In this document: one piece after another, positions 51,478-60,554 of the stretch | Position numbering within the stretch: position 1 is the first letter of the stretch | How the letters are laid out: each line of letters opens with the position of its first letter | Source of the DNA: Blastococcus litoris | Lineage (GTDB): Bacteria > Actinomycetota > Actinomycetes > Mycobacteriales > Geodermatophilaceae | NCBI RefSeq assembly: GCF_003075095.1 | Contig: NZ_QCZF01000002.1 | Coordinates: 310,001-374,000, forward strand | Direction: 5' to 3' | Length of the DNA stretch: 64,000 nucleotides | Notes under the pieces: model-generated | What the model was told of the DNA's origin: nothing | The model's input: the letters and a program-made list of their open reading frames with translations, nothing else | Database searches by the model: none | Made by a program: the position numbers and the translations under genes

Positions 51478-52455
51478 CTAGTCCTTGAGCAGGCCCTCGC
51501 GGAGCTTGGCCAGCGTCTGGCTCAGCAGCCGGGAGACGTGCATCTGCGAGATGCCGATGTCGGCGGCGATCTGCGACTGGGTCATGTTCCCGAAGAACCG
51601 CAGGATCAGGATGCGGCGCTCGCGGGCCGGGATGGTGGCCAGCAGCGGCTGCAGCGACTCGCGGTACTCCACGCCCTCGAGCGCGGCGTCCTCCTCGCCG
51701 AGCGTCGCGGCCAGGGTGGGGGAGTCGTCCTCGCCGGAGAGCCGCTCGTCCAGCGAGCTGCTGCGGTAGGCGTTGGCCACGGCGAGGCCCTCGAGCACCT
51801 CTGCGCGCGGGATGCCCAGGTGCTCGGCCAGCTCCGACGGTGTCGGGGCCCGGCCGTTCTTCTGCGCCAGCTCGCCGACCGCCGCGTTGAGCGACAGGTG
51901 CAGCTCCTGCAGCCGGCGCGGGACGCGCACCGACCAGCCCTGGTCGCGGAAGTGCCGCTTGATCTCGCCGGTGATCGTCGGCACCGCGAACGACAGGAAC
52001 TCCACGCCGCGGGTCGGGTCGAACCGGTCGATCGCCGCGATCAGCCCCAGCGTGCCGACCTGCAGCAGGTCGTCGAACGGTTCACCGCGGTTGCTGAAGC
52101 GCCGGGCGAAGTGCCGGACCAGGGGGAGGTGCTCCTCGACCAGGATCTCCCGCAGCCGCTCGCGTCGCGGGTCGTCCTTGTCGAGCGTGGCCAGCTCGGC
52201 GAACAGCGGCGCGGTCCGTTCCGCGCGCCGCCGGTTGTCCGACACCGGGGCGGCGTCCGGGGTGCTCTCGGCTGCGGGGGCGTCGGCGTCCTCGGTGCGC
52301 GGGTCGGGCACCGCCTCCGGATCGGCCGGATCGGTCACTGCGATGTCGTCCTCCGCGGGAGCGGGGTCGGCCGCGGGGCGCGGCCCCTCGGACCTCTGGT
52401 CGGGCACCGGAGCGTCCACGACGGGGATCTCGTCGGTCGACGGCGACCGGCTCAC
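51478..52455 (-). CDS. sigF: RNA polymerase sigma factor, SigB/SigF family
   Basis: The 325-residue sigma factor has an acidic Ala/Pro/Asp-rich N-terminus (about 1-75). Region 2 reads DLLQVGTLGLIAAIDRF and then the SigB-type VPTITGEIKRHFRDQGW; region 3 includes VRVPRRLQELHLSL, and region 4 is an HTH (SQIAADIGISQMHVSRLL). The GTG at 52455 overlaps the anti-sigma stop by 4 bp, so the two are translationally coupled. An SigF-type promoter upstream of the pair suggests autoregulation. It controls general stress or stationary-phase genes in relatives. Confidence 0.92.
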   Translation of the reverse strand: MSRSPSTDEIPVVDAPVPDQRSEGPRPAADPAPAEDDIAVTDPADPEAVPDPRTEDADAPAAESTPDAAPVSDNRRRAERTAPLFAELATLDKDDPRRERLREILVEEHLPLVRHFARRFSNRGEPFDDLLQVGTLGLIAAIDRFDPTRGVEFLSFAVPTITGEIKRHFRDQGWSVRVPRRLQELHLSLNAAVGELAQKNGRAPTPSELAEHLGIPRAEVLEGLAVANAYRSSSLDERLSGEDDSPTLAATLGEEDAALEGVEYRESLQPLLATIPARERRILILRFFGNMTQSQIAADIGISQMHVSRLLSQTLAKLREGLLKD

Positions 52456-52949
52456 TGGGCGACCGAGAGATTCCGGCCGGCTCCGCTCCCGAGGTCGTTC
52501 GGGTGTTGGCCGGGCAGGTACTTGTCCATGGCGATCAGGCCGACCGGCGTCGGGCTGCCGTCGCCACCGGGGACGGCGTCCTGCGTGGAGCGCCGTGCGT
52601 CGACGTTGTCGACGAGGGTGGCGAGGATCGCCCAGCCGAAGCCGTCGCGGGGCACCTCGACCCCGTCGGCGGTGGGCACCCACGCTTCGATGTGCAGCCC
52701 GGCCCGGGTGGTCTCGAAGATGACCGTGAGCGGGGACTCGCCGGCCGCAATCTGGCTCAGCGTCGCGCAGGCCTCGTCGACGGCCAGGCGCAGGTCCTCG
52801 ACCGCGTCCAGGTCGTAGTCCATCCGGATCGCGAGGTCACCGGCCATGGCCCGCACCGCGGGCAGCTGGGTCGCGGTGGTGGGTACGCGCAGCTCCAGCC
52901 GCTCCGCGCGTCGTCCGTCCTGCGCGAGGGAACCCCTCGAGTCGACCAT
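52452..52949 (-). CDS. Anti-sigma factor, UsfX/RsbW type
   Basis: The 165-residue protein has the HATPase-like anti-sigma fold. Its DLRLAVDEACATL helix and pattern over about 20-130 are close to M. tuberculosis UsfX, which also lacks the usual N-box Asn. It should bind SigF and block RNA polymerase, and be displaced by a dephosphorylated STAS antagonist. Its ATG lies 127 bp downstream of the SigF-type promoter. Whether it still has kinase activity is uncertain because the N box is altered. Confidence 0.85.
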   Translation of the reverse strand: MVDSRGSLAQDGRRAERLELRVPTTATQLPAVRAMAGDLAIRMDYDLDAVEDLRLAVDEACATLSQIAAGESPLTVIFETTRAGLHIEAWVPTADGVEVPRDGFGWAILATLVDNVDARRSTQDAVPGGDGSPTPVGLIAMDKYLPGQHPNDLGSGAGRNLSVAQ

Positions 52950-53075
52950 CCGTCGTCCGCTCCTTCGTCGCCGGCGCCCGTGCATCGGGTCGCGGCCGTC
53001 CATCATCCAAGGGTCCCACCAGGACCCGACGGGCGGCGCCCCGGTGATTCCGGACGCCGCCCAACCGCACCCTTC

Positions 53076-53101
53076 TACCCCTGCGTGCGAGCTGCCGAAA
53101 C
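53076..53101 (-). promoter_or_regulatory. SigF-type promoter of the anti-sigma/sigF operon
   Basis: On the minus strand GTTT (53101-53098) and GGGTA (53080-53076) are separated by 17 nt, the exact consensus of mycobacterial and streptomycete SigF promoters. It lies 127 bp upstream of the anti-sigma ATG. Confidence 0.75.
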
Positions 53102-53177
53102 GTGGCGCTGCCCACCGCTGCACGGTCGGTCGCATCGCGGTTGCCGGACCCCTCAGCCTGGTATTGGCTGGCCCGAG

Positions 53178-55037
53178 ATGAGCCTCAGCCCTGGCAGCCC
53201 GCCACCCCTCCCTGGCCTCGCCGGGTCCGAGGGGGCGAGTGTGCTGGCCGCGGCCATGGAGACGGCGCCCGCCGCGATCTACGTCGTGAGGGCCGGAGCG
53301 GACTCGCCCGTCTGGGCCAACGCCCGGGCCCGGGAGCTCGGCACCGCGCGCGAGGACATGCCGGTGGTCGACGGGCGGCCGGTCGTCGAGGTGCTCGACG
53401 CGGCGCTGCGCACCGGGCGCCCGGAGACCGTCTGCGGTCCGCTCGGCGACGCCGGAGGGCCGGCGGCCACGCTGATGGTGCGCCCGATGCGGGTCCACGA
53501 CGGCCCCGGCGCCCTGCTGATCCTGGAGTCCGACGACGCGGCGACCGACACGTCGCTGTGGCCGAAGGTGCCCGACAGCGTGGAGCAGGCGCAGCTGTCG
53601 CTGCTGCCGCCGTCCCTGCCGCTGCTGCCCGACCTGCACCTGTCCGGCAGCTATCAACGAGCATCGGCCGTCGAGGCCGCCGGCGGGGACTGGTACGACA
53701 CCGTGGCGCTGGGCGCCGGTCGGGTGGCCCTGGTCGTCGGCGACGCCGTGGGGCACGGAGTGCCCGCGGCCGGGGCCATGAGCCGGCTGCGCGGTGCCAT
53801 GCGCTCGTCCGCGCTGCGCGACCCGTCGCCGGCCGCCGTCCTGGCCGCACTGGACGCGTTCGCCGCCCAGATGGACGACGTCGAGGGCGCCTCGGTGTTC
53901 TACGGCGTCCTGGACGCGGCCACCGGCGACCTCACCTACGCCGCCGCAGGGCACCCGCCGCCGCTGGTGGTCGGCTCGGACGGGGCGACGAGCTACCTGC
54001 GGGTGCCGCCGCGGGCGCCGCTGGGCAGCCTGCCGGACACGCCCACGGCGGTGTCCCGGCACGTGCTCGACCAGGGCGCGACCCTCGTCCTGTTCTCCAA
54101 CGGTGCCGTGTCGGGCCCCGCCCCGGAAGCGGCCGACGCGCTCGACCGGCTGTCGGCGATCGCCACGGCGGTGCTCACCGCCCCGGGCGCGCTGGAGACC
54201 GACCGCTCCGACGAGCTGGCCACGGCGATCGCCGAGGGCGTGCGCAGCCCCGAGGGCTGGCTGGACGACGTCGCCGTGCTGGTCGCGCACCGGCGCGAGG
54301 ACACCCAGGAGCCGCTGCACCTCGAGCTGGTCGCCGATCCCGCCGCGCTCCCGGGCGTCCGGCGCCGGCTCGGCAGCTGGCTGGCCGGTCTGGGGATGGG
54401 GGAGCAGGACCGGGTCGGCGTGATGGTCGCCGTGGGCGAGGCCTGCGCGAACGCCGCCGAGCACGCCTACCGCGGCTCCGAGCCCGGCCCCATGTCGGTG
54501 TCGGCCGGGGTGGACGTCGACGGCGTCCTCACCGTGACCGTCCGCGACGAGGGCACGTGGCGTCCGCCCAACCGCGATCCGGGTGACCGCGGCCGAGGGC
54601 TGCTGATCATGCGCCAGCTCGTCGACGGCGTCGTCCTCGAGGAGGAGGAGAAGGGCACCACGGTGGTCCTGACGCTGCGGCTGCGGCGCAGTCCCGAGGT
54701 CGACGAGGAGCGTCCGCCCGCGTCGAGCGCCGCCACGGTGTCCGTCGACAGGGAGGGCCCGCGCCCGGTGGTGCGGGTGTCCGGCGCGGTCGACGAGTTC
54801 GGCGCCGAGCAGATGCGGATCCGCCTCCTGGAGGCCAGCCACGGGGGCACCGGCAGGGTCGAGCTGGACCTCACCGGGGTGTCGCTGTTCAGCAGCGCCG
54901 CGGTCCGGGTGGTTCTGGCGATCGCCCGCATCGGGCGCGACGAGGGGTGGCGGCTGGTCGTCCACGCACCCGAGGGCGGCATCACCCGGCACGTCCTCGA
55001 GATCAGCGGGCTCGGCGGGCTGGTCGACCTGCGCTGA
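53178..55037 (+). CDS. PAS-like/PP2C phosphatase/HATPase/STAS regulator, Rv1364c-like
   Basis: The 619-residue protein stacks a full partner-switch into one chain: a PAS-like sensor (about 20-130), a PP2C-type SpoIIE phosphatase (about 150-380, with Asp in GGDWYD and GDAVGHG), an RsbW-like ATPase (about 385-525, EACANAAEHAY N box and GRGLLIMRQL) and a STAS domain (about 530-619). S572 or S573 in LFSSAAV is the likely phosphoacceptor. The order matches M. tuberculosis Rv1364c. It is divergent from the sigF operon and should set SigF release in response to a signal at the PAS domain. The ligand is unknown. Confidence 0.92.
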   Translation: MSLSPGSPPPLPGLAGSEGASVLAAAMETAPAAIYVVRAGADSPVWANARARELGTAREDMPVVDGRPVVEVLDAALRTGRPETVCGPLGDAGGPAATLMVRPMRVHDGPGALLILESDDAATDTSLWPKVPDSVEQAQLSLLPPSLPLLPDLHLSGSYQRASAVEAAGGDWYDTVALGAGRVALVVGDAVGHGVPAAGAMSRLRGAMRSSALRDPSPAAVLAALDAFAAQMDDVEGASVFYGVLDAATGDLTYAAAGHPPPLVVGSDGATSYLRVPPRAPLGSLPDTPTAVSRHVLDQGATLVLFSNGAVSGPAPEAADALDRLSAIATAVLTAPGALETDRSDELATAIAEGVRSPEGWLDDVAVLVAHRREDTQEPLHLELVADPAALPGVRRRLGSWLAGLGMGEQDRVGVMVAVGEACANAAEHAYRGSEPGPMSVSAGVDVDGVLTVTVRDEGTWRPPNRDPGDRGRGLLIMRQLVDGVVLEEEEKGTTVVLTLRLRRSPEVDEERPPASSAATVSVDREGPRPVVRVSGAVDEFGAEQMRIRLLEASHGGTGRVELDLTGVSLFSSAAVRVVLAIARIGRDEGWRLVVHAPEGGITRHVLEISGLGGLVDLR

Positions 55038-55101
55038 CCCCGGCGGGGGACCGACCCCACGGATCCGTTTGGGGAACGGTCCCGGTGCGCAACACGAGGA
55101 C

Positions 55102-56112
55102 GTGAGACTTCGGCGCAGCGACGTGAACGGTCCCGGATACCGGCGTCGCCGGGCCGGAAGGGGGTTCGCCTACTACGACCTCGACGGCGCGCTGATCCGG
55201 GACGACGAGCTGCTGGACCGCGTCCGTGGCCTGGCGATCCCGCCGGCGTGGAAGGACGTCTGGATCTGCCCGTGGCCCAACGGGCACATCCAGGCCACCG
55301 GTGTCGACGCCGCGGGTCGCCGCCAGTACCGATACCACGACCAGTGGCGGGCCCGGCGGGACGCCGAGAAGCACGAGCGCGTGCTCGAAATCGCCCGCGA
55401 GCTGCCCGACGTCCGGGACGCCGTCAAGGCCGGTCTGCGCACGCGCGGGCTCAACCGGGACCGCGTGCTGGCCTGCGCCATCCGCATGCTGGACCTCGGT
55501 GCCTTCCGCATCGGCAGCGAGCAGTACGAGGAGGAGAACGGCACCTACGGCCTGGCAACGCTCAAGCGCGCCCACGTCTCGGTGCGGGGCGAGCGGACGT
55601 TCTACAGCTACACCGCCAAGGGCGGCATCGAGCGGGAGGTGGAGATCACCGACCGGCCGACCGCCACGGTCGTGCGCCAGCTCCTCGAGCGGCCGGCCGA
55701 CGCCGGCGAGGACCTGCTCGCGTACCGGACCGAGGACGGCGAGTGGCGCGACGTGACCAGCGCCGAGATCAACGCCTACCTCAAGGAGATCAGCGGCGCG
55801 GAGATCACCGCGAAGGACTTCCGCACGTGGACGGCCACCGTGCTGATGGCCGCGGCGCTCGCGGAGGTCCCCCCGCCGGCCAGCAGGACGGCGCGCAAGA
55901 AGGTCGTCAGCGCGGCCTACAAGCAGGTCAGCGAGCAACTGGGCAACACGCCGGCGGTGTGCAAGGCGAGCTACGTCGACCCGCGGGTCGTGGACCGGTT
56001 CGAGCACGGCGAGACCGTGGCGCACGCGTTGCGGGAGGCCGACCAGGCCGAGGCCGACCGGGACACCCAGAAGGTCCTCGAGGCCGCCGTCTGCCAGCTG
56101 CTGTCCGCCTGA
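55102..56112 (+). CDS. DNA topoisomerase IB
   Basis: The 336-residue protein is a poxvirus-like bacterial TopIB that relaxes supercoils through a 3'-phosphotyrosine. The nucleophile is Y291 in KASYVDPRV; conserved basic residues occur in AKGGIEREVEI and in TAKDFRTWTAT. The N-terminal DNA-clamp part begins around residue 10 (YRRRRAGRG). The GTG at 55102 has an ACGAGGA site and is preferred over a TTG at 55069. It is placed after the Rv1364c-like regulator and before a long terminator. Confidence 0.93.
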   Translation: MRLRRSDVNGPGYRRRRAGRGFAYYDLDGALIRDDELLDRVRGLAIPPAWKDVWICPWPNGHIQATGVDAAGRRQYRYHDQWRARRDAEKHERVLEIARELPDVRDAVKAGLRTRGLNRDRVLACAIRMLDLGAFRIGSEQYEEENGTYGLATLKRAHVSVRGERTFYSYTAKGGIEREVEITDRPTATVVRQLLERPADAGEDLLAYRTEDGEWRDVTSAEINAYLKEISGAEITAKDFRTWTATVLMAAALAEVPPPASRTARKKVVSAAYKQVSEQLGNTPAVCKASYVDPRVVDRFEHGETVAHALREADQAEADRDTQKVLEAAVCQLLSA

Positions 56113-56113
56113 G

Positions 56114-56155
56114 ACGACGAAGGGCCCCGCCGATCCCGGCGGGGCCCTTCGTCGT
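56114..56155. terminator. Strong bidirectional terminator, 19-bp perfect stem
   Basis: Arms 56114-56132 and 56137-56155 are exact complements around a 4-nt loop. They lie between the convergent topoisomerase and STAS genes. Confidence 0.9.
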
Positions 56156-56164
56156 ACCGGACGA

Positions 56165-56563
56165 CTAGCGGGCGGTGCTGTCGGCGATCGTGAAGAGGTC
56201 GATCAGGCCGGTCACCTCGAGCGGGCGGGTGACGGCGCGGGTGGTGGCGATCAGGCGCAGGGCGACGTCGCGGGCCCGCGACGACTTCTGCGTCTCCACA
56301 AGCACGGCCAGGCCGGCCGACCCGAGGAACTGGACGCCGGACAGGTCGATGACGAGCTCGCGCGGCTGCTGCTCGAGCTGGCTGTCCAGGGTGGAACGGA
56401 GCACCGGTGCGGTGAACGTGTCCACCTCACCGACGACCGTCACCGTCACCACGCCGTCCTCGCTGGTGGAGGTGGAGAGCGTGATCACGTCGTCGAAGGG
56501 TGCCTCGGTGCCCTCGGTCGACACGTCGGGCTGCCCCTCGGCGGGCAGGTCGGAAGTGGTCAC
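56165..56563 (-). CDS. STAS-domain anti-sigma factor antagonist
   Basis: The 132-residue protein has an acidic N-terminal 30 residues and a STAS domain (about 35-128). The phospho-site loop is VIDLSGVQFLGSAGLAVL, with the Ser in GSAG as the likely phosphoacceptor. Proteins of this size release an anti-sigma factor when unphosphorylated; the adjacent SigF locus gives the probable target. The GTG has a GAGAGGAG site. An 18-bp palindrome (56595) sits in the leader. Confidence 0.88.
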   Translation of the reverse strand: MTTSDLPAEGQPDVSTEGTEAPFDDVITLSTSTSEDGVVTVTVVGEVDTFTAPVLRSTLDSQLEQQPRELVIDLSGVQFLGSAGLAVLVETQKSSRARDVALRLIATTRAVTRPLEVTGLIDLFTIADSTAR

Positions 56564-56594
56564 GGACAGTGGCTCCTCTCGGCGGCGTTCCCCG

Positions 56595-56612
56595 GGGCGG
56601 TGATCACCGCCC
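56595..56612. promoter_or_regulatory. 18-bp palindrome in the STAS gene leader
   Basis: GGGCGGTGA and its complement form a perfect 18-bp palindrome between a TAGATT -10 candidate (about 56620) and the ribosome site. It could be an operator or a leader hairpin. Confidence 0.35.
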
Positions 56613-56813
56613 GGACAATCTACCGCTGTGCGGTCCGGGCGCTCGTCGCGCCCGGTTCCCGCAGGTGGTGAACGTGTCGCGTGCCGGTGGTCTTCCCGGC
56701 CGGCACGTGCGGCTGCCTGCTGAACCGCGATGACAACGTAGACACAGCGGCGCGCACGCGCCAACCCCGCCCCCCGAGGCGGAGGACGGCGCCGGCACGG
56801 ACGGGTCCGGGAG

Positions 56814-57227
56814 TCAGTCCCCTGTGAGGTGCACGGCGCCCTCCTCGGGCCCCTCGCCCCCGACGGACGGGTCGGACGTCGCCTCGACGTCGTCGGACGT
56901 GCGGTTGGTGCCCGAGTCGCTCACGGGCGAGGTGGAGGTGTCCTGCTCCAGCTGGCCCACGGCGCGGTCGGGGTCCTCGGCCGGGCGGAGGTCGGCGGAG
57001 TCGTCGGGCACCTCCCGCTCGAGCCGCCCGGTCAGCGACTCGCCCTCCGACTGCTCGAAGGCGGTCGTGCCGAAGTCGACGGAGGCGTTCGCCTGCTCGC
57101 CGGGCATGGGCTCGAACTGGGGGTCCTCGGCCCGCTCCTGGGTGGGGGAGTCGTCCTGCGACACCTCGGGGAGGCCGTCGTCCTCCGGGAAGACGTCGCG
57201 GGCGGTCTGGCCCTCGGGCTGCGTCAT
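56814..57227 (-). CDS. Acidic disordered protein, DUF5709-like
   Basis: The 137-residue protein is very acidic and Ser/Thr/Pro-rich, with no helix or membrane segment. A motif of the form FEQSEGESLTGRLEREVPD (about 63-81) resembles the actinobacterial DUF5709 family. No function is known for that family. It starts at an ATG with a good GAGG site. Confidence 0.75.
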   Translation of the reverse strand: MTQPEGQTARDVFPEDDGLPEVSQDDSPTQERAEDPQFEPMPGEQANASVDFGTTAFEQSEGESLTGRLEREVPDDSADLRPAEDPDRAVGQLEQDTSTSPVSDSGTNRTSDDVEATSDPSVGGEGPEEGAVHLTGD

Positions 57228-57396
57228 GCCTGTGCCTCCTCTGTCGGGGGTCCGCGCCGGGCCGGCCGGCGGGACGGGGAGCCGGTCGGCGACCGGCGTC
57301 TGACCCGGCCCTACCCGTCACCCCTCCCGGCATGCGTGGCTGTGCGCCGCCCCGCCACGGGGCATGCGCCAGCAGCGAGGGGGGTAGCGCCGTCGC

Positions 57397-57972
57397 ATGG
57401 CGATCGCAGACGAGATCCAGCGGCTCGGGGCACCGGTCCGCCGGTGGGCCCGCACGCAGAAGCGGGAGTACACGAACGGCGAGGAGCGGCCGCTGGCCGG
57501 CGATCTCGGCGCGATGGGCGTGTACGTGGGTCTCGTGTCCGCCGCGGCCGCCGCCGTGCGCGCCTCGAACCGGGAGCTCCCGGAGCGGATCCCGCTCGGC
57601 GACGCCGCGCTGCTCACCGTGGCCACCTTCCGGCTGGCCCGCCGGATCGCGAAGGACCCGGTGACCGCCCCGGTCCGCGCCCCGTTCGTGCGCTTCGAGG
57701 GCCCGTCCGGGCACGCGGAGGTGGCCGAGGAGGTGCGCGAGCACGGGGGCGTGAAGCACGCGGTCGGGGAGCTGCTCACCTGCCCGTTCTGCCTGGCGCA
57801 GTGGGTGGGGACCGGCTTCGTGTTCGGCTACGTCACCGCCCCGAAGGCGACCCGGCTGGCGGCCCTGACGATGACGATGGTCGCCGGGTCCGACGTCCTG
57901 CAGTTCGTCTACGACGCCATCCAGAACGGCGGCCTGGCCCCGCAGACCGAGGGCGTCGACGCCGGCGCCTGA
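57397..57972 (+). CDS. DUF1360 membrane protein
   Basis: The 191-residue protein has three or four hydrophobic segments (about 48-65, 85-95, 130-150 and 155-175) and the DUF1360 motif [14 protein letters not shown] (about 127-140) with its CPFC pair. B. subtilis has a DUF1360 sporulation protein, and actinobacteria have uncharacterised ones. The ATG follows a TAGCGC box by 6 nt, an imperfect leaderless arrangement. Function is unknown. Confidence 0.82.
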   Translation: MAIADEIQRLGAPVRRWARTQKREYTNGEERPLAGDLGAMGVYVGLVSAAAAAVRASNRELPERIPLGDAALLTVATFRLARRIAKDPVTAPVRAPFVRFEGPSGHAEVAEEVREHGGVKHAVGELLTCPFCLAQWVGTGFVFGYVTAPKATRLAALTMTMVAGSDVLQFVYDAIQNGGLAPQTEGVDAGA

Positions 57973-58050
57973 GCCGGCCCCCCGGACGGGTGACCCCCGT
58001 GCGGGGGAGGAGGCGCGTCCGCCGACCTGCCGCGGGTACCCCGCCGGACC

Positions 58051-58080
58051 TATCCTGTGATCTTGACCTGGTCACAGGTC
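58051..58080. promoter_or_regulatory. Ku promoter region with inverted repeats
   Basis: A TATCCT -10 candidate (58051-58056) is overlapped by CCTGTGA/TCACAGG (58054-58060 and 58072-58078). A second nested repeat, GACCTG-4-CAGGTC, spans 58065-58080. Either could bind a repressor of the NHEJ operon. Confidence 0.4.
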
Positions 58081-58108
58081 CGTCAGCGGAGTTCGGGGAA
58101 GGTGCGGC

Positions 58109-59095
58109 ATGCGATCGATCTGGCGCGGGGCCGTGTCCTTCGGCCTCGTCAGCATCGGCGTGAAGCTGTACTCGGCGACCGAGGACAAGGACATCCGCTT
58201 CCACCAGGTGCACGCGGCCGACGGCGGGCGGGTCAAGTACAAGCGGGTCTGCTCGATCGACGGCGAAGAGGTCGAGTACAGCGACATCGCGAAGGGCTAC
58301 GAGCTGCCCGACGGCCAGGTCGTCATCCTGACCGACGAGGACTTCGACGAGCTGCCGCTCTCCACCCGCCGGGAGATCGAGGTCCTGGAGTTCGTCGCCC
58401 AGGACGAGATCGACCCGATCATGTTCGAGAAGACCTACTACCTCGAGCCGGACGGCCCCGCGGCGCGCCCCTACGTGCTGCTTCGCGACGCGCTCGAGAA
58501 CGCCGGCCAGGTCGCCATCACCAAGATCGCCATCCGGCAGCGCGAGTCGCTCGCGGTGCTGCGTGTCCGCGACGGCGTGCTGGTCATGCACACGATGCGG
58601 TGGCCCGACGAGATCCGCCGTCCTGACTTCGGCTTCCTGGACGAGGACATCAGCGTCCGGCCGCAGGAGTTGAAGATGGCCGAGGCGCTGATCGGCTCGA
58701 TGACGGGTGAGTTCGACCCCACCCAGTTCACCGACGACTACCGCGAGGCCATGACCGCGCTGCTGGAGGCCAAGCAGAGCGGTGGCGAGGTGCAGCAGGT
58801 GCCCGAGGTGGAGGACACCGGCGGCGCCGTCGTCGACCTGATGAGCGCGCTGCGCCGCAGCGTCGAGCGGGCCCGCGGCGGCGCCGACGACGACGCCACC
58901 GCCGACGACGCCACCGACAACGAGGCGCCGGCCAAGCGGGCACCGGCGAAGAAGGCCGCCCCCGCGAAGAAGGCGCCGGCCAAGAAGGCGGCCGCCGAGA
59001 AGCCTGCGGCGAAGAAGACGACGGCCGCGAAGTCGGGTGCCGCCAAGAAGACCGCGGACAAGCCGCCGGCCAAGCGCGCCCGCCGCAGCGCCTGA
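58109..59095 (+). CDS. ku: Ku protein, non-homologous end joining
   Basis: The 328-residue protein has the bacterial Ku core (about 1-255: [20 protein letters not shown] at the start), which forms a homodimeric ring on DNA ends. The last 60 residues are a Lys/Ala/Pro-rich tail with repeated AKKA units, which in other actinobacteria helps DNA binding and threading. A GGAAGG site precedes the ATG. The PE-ligase gene begins 1 bp after its stop, so the operon is tight. The promoter region carries inverted repeats. Confidence 0.95.
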   Translation: MRSIWRGAVSFGLVSIGVKLYSATEDKDIRFHQVHAADGGRVKYKRVCSIDGEEVEYSDIAKGYELPDGQVVILTDEDFDELPLSTRREIEVLEFVAQDEIDPIMFEKTYYLEPDGPAARPYVLLRDALENAGQVAITKIAIRQRESLAVLRVRDGVLVMHTMRWPDEIRRPDFGFLDEDISVRPQELKMAEALIGSMTGEFDPTQFTDDYREAMTALLEAKQSGGEVQQVPEVEDTGGAVVDLMSALRRSVERARGGADDDATADDATDNEAPAKRAPAKKAAPAKKAPAKKAAAEKPAAKKTTAAKSGAAKKTADKPPAKRARRSA

Positions 59096-59096
59096 C

Positions 59097-60554
59097 GTGC
59101 CCTCCCGGCGGGAGGACCCGCTCGCCGAGTACCGCCGCAAGCGGGACCCGGCGCGCACCGCCGAGCCCGTCCCGCCCGAGGGCGGCGTCCTTCCCCAGGG
59201 CGGCGACGACACCTTCGTCGTCCAGGAGCACCACACGCCCCGCGGCCGCACCGGGGAGCGGGTCCACTGGGACCTGCGCCTGGAGCGCGACGGCGTCCTG
59301 AAGAGCTGGGCGGTGCCCAAGGGCCCACCGACGGAGCAGGGCCCCAACCGGCTCGCCGTCCCGACCGAGGACCACCCGCTCGAGTACGCGTCGTTCAGCG
59401 GCACGATCGCGGCCGGCGAGTACGGCGGCGGGCACGTGACCATCTGGGACACCGGCCGGTACGCCACCGAGAAGTGGGACGACCGGCACGTGATCGTCAC
59501 CTTCGACGGCCGGAAGCTGGCCGGCCGCTACGCGCTCTTCCCGGTGGACGACGGGGCTTGGAACATCCGCAAGCTCGACGCCACCCAGCCCGCCGGCACC
59601 GCCGTGCCCCTGCCGATGCTGGCCACCGCCGGGGAGCTGCCCGCGGGGGACGAGGACGACCGCTGGGGCTACGAGTTCAAGTGGGACGGCGTCCGGGCGA
59701 TCGCCGCGGTCCGCGGCGGCGTGCTCGGGCTGACGTCGCGCAAGGGCACCGACATCACCGTCCGGTACCCCGAGGTGGCCCGGCTGCCGGCGGCTCTCGA
59801 CGGGCACGACGCCGTGGTCGACGGCGAGATCGTGATGATGGACGGTGCCGGGCGGCCGGACTTCGGCGCGCTGCAGGGCCGGATGCACCGGACCGGACCC
59901 GAGGTGCCGCGGATGGCGGCCGAGAAGCCGGTCACCTTCCTGGTGTTCGACCTGCTCTCGTGGGACGGCGAGGACCTGCTCGACCGGCCCTACGCCGAGC
60001 GGCGGCACCGCCTCGACGAGCTCGGGATCGCCGGGCACCGCTGGGTCGCCACGCCGTGGTTCGAGGGTGGCGGGGAGGGCGTGCTGGCCGCCAGCCTGGA
60101 GAACGGGCTGGAGGGCGTGGTCGCCAAGCGGCTGGCGTCGCCGTACCGGTCGGGTGCCCGCAGCCCGGACTGGCGCAAGATCAAGAACTTCCGGACGCAG
60201 GTGGTCGTCGTCGGTGGGTGGCGGCCGGGCCAGGGCCGGCGGTCGGGGACCATCGGCTCGCTGCTGGTCGGCGTCCCCGACGACGAGGGCAGGCTGGTCT
60301 ACGTCGGCCACGTCGGCACCGGCTTCAGCGACCAGGACCTGCGCGACCTCCAGCGGGTGCTGCACCCCCGGACCGCCTCGCCCTTCGACGGCACGCTGCC
60401 CCGGGAGATCACGCGTGACGCCCGCTGGGTGGAGCCCGACCTCGTCGGCGAGGTCGCCTACGCGGTGTGGACGGCGGACAACCGGCTGCGCCACCCGGCC
60501 TGGCGGGGCGTCCGGGACGACCTCGAGCCCGACGACGTGGTGGTCGAGCCGTGA
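59097..60554 (+). CDS. ligD: LigD PE-ligase: 3'-phosphoesterase and ATP-dependent DNA ligase
   Basis: The 485-residue protein starts with a 3'-phosphoesterase domain (about 35-160: [20 protein letters not shown], with the metal His/Asp residues). The ligase follows, with motif I KWDGVR near 198 and EIVMMD near 245. The C-terminal OB-fold completes it. It heals and seals breaks held by Ku. In M. tuberculosis these domains plus the polymerase are one chain (POL-PE-LIG); here the polymerase is a separate gene starting within the last codons (4-bp overlap). Confidence 0.94.
   Translation: MPSRREDPLAEYRRKRDPARTAEPVPPEGGVLPQGGDDTFVVQEHHTPRGRTGERVHWDLRLERDGVLKSWAVPKGPPTEQGPNRLAVPTEDHPLEYASFSGTIAAGEYGGGHVTIWDTGRYATEKWDDRHVIVTFDGRKLAGRYALFPVDDGAWNIRKLDATQPAGTAVPLPMLATAGELPAGDEDDRWGYEFKWDGVRAIAAVRGGVLGLTSRKGTDITVRYPEVARLPAALDGHDAVVDGEIVMMDGAGRPDFGALQGRMHRTGPEVPRMAAEKPVTFLVFDLLSWDGEDLLDRPYAERRHRLDELGIAGHRWVATPWFEGGGEGVLAASLENGLEGVVAKRLASPYRSGARSPDWRKIKNFRTQVVVVGGWRPGQGRRSGTIGSLLVGVPDDEGRLVYVGHVGTGFSDQDLRDLQRVLHPRTASPFDGTLPREITRDARWVEPDLVGEVAYAVWTADNRLRHPAWRGVRDDLEPDDVVVEP

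Noticed and set aside
58056-58076. CRP/Clp-type TGTGA-N-TCACA site before ku
   Set aside because: The spacer is 11 nt, too wide for the usual 6-nt CRP spacing.
58728-60494. 588-residue minus-strand open frame
   Set aside because: It is antisense to Ku and PE-ligase, low-complexity.
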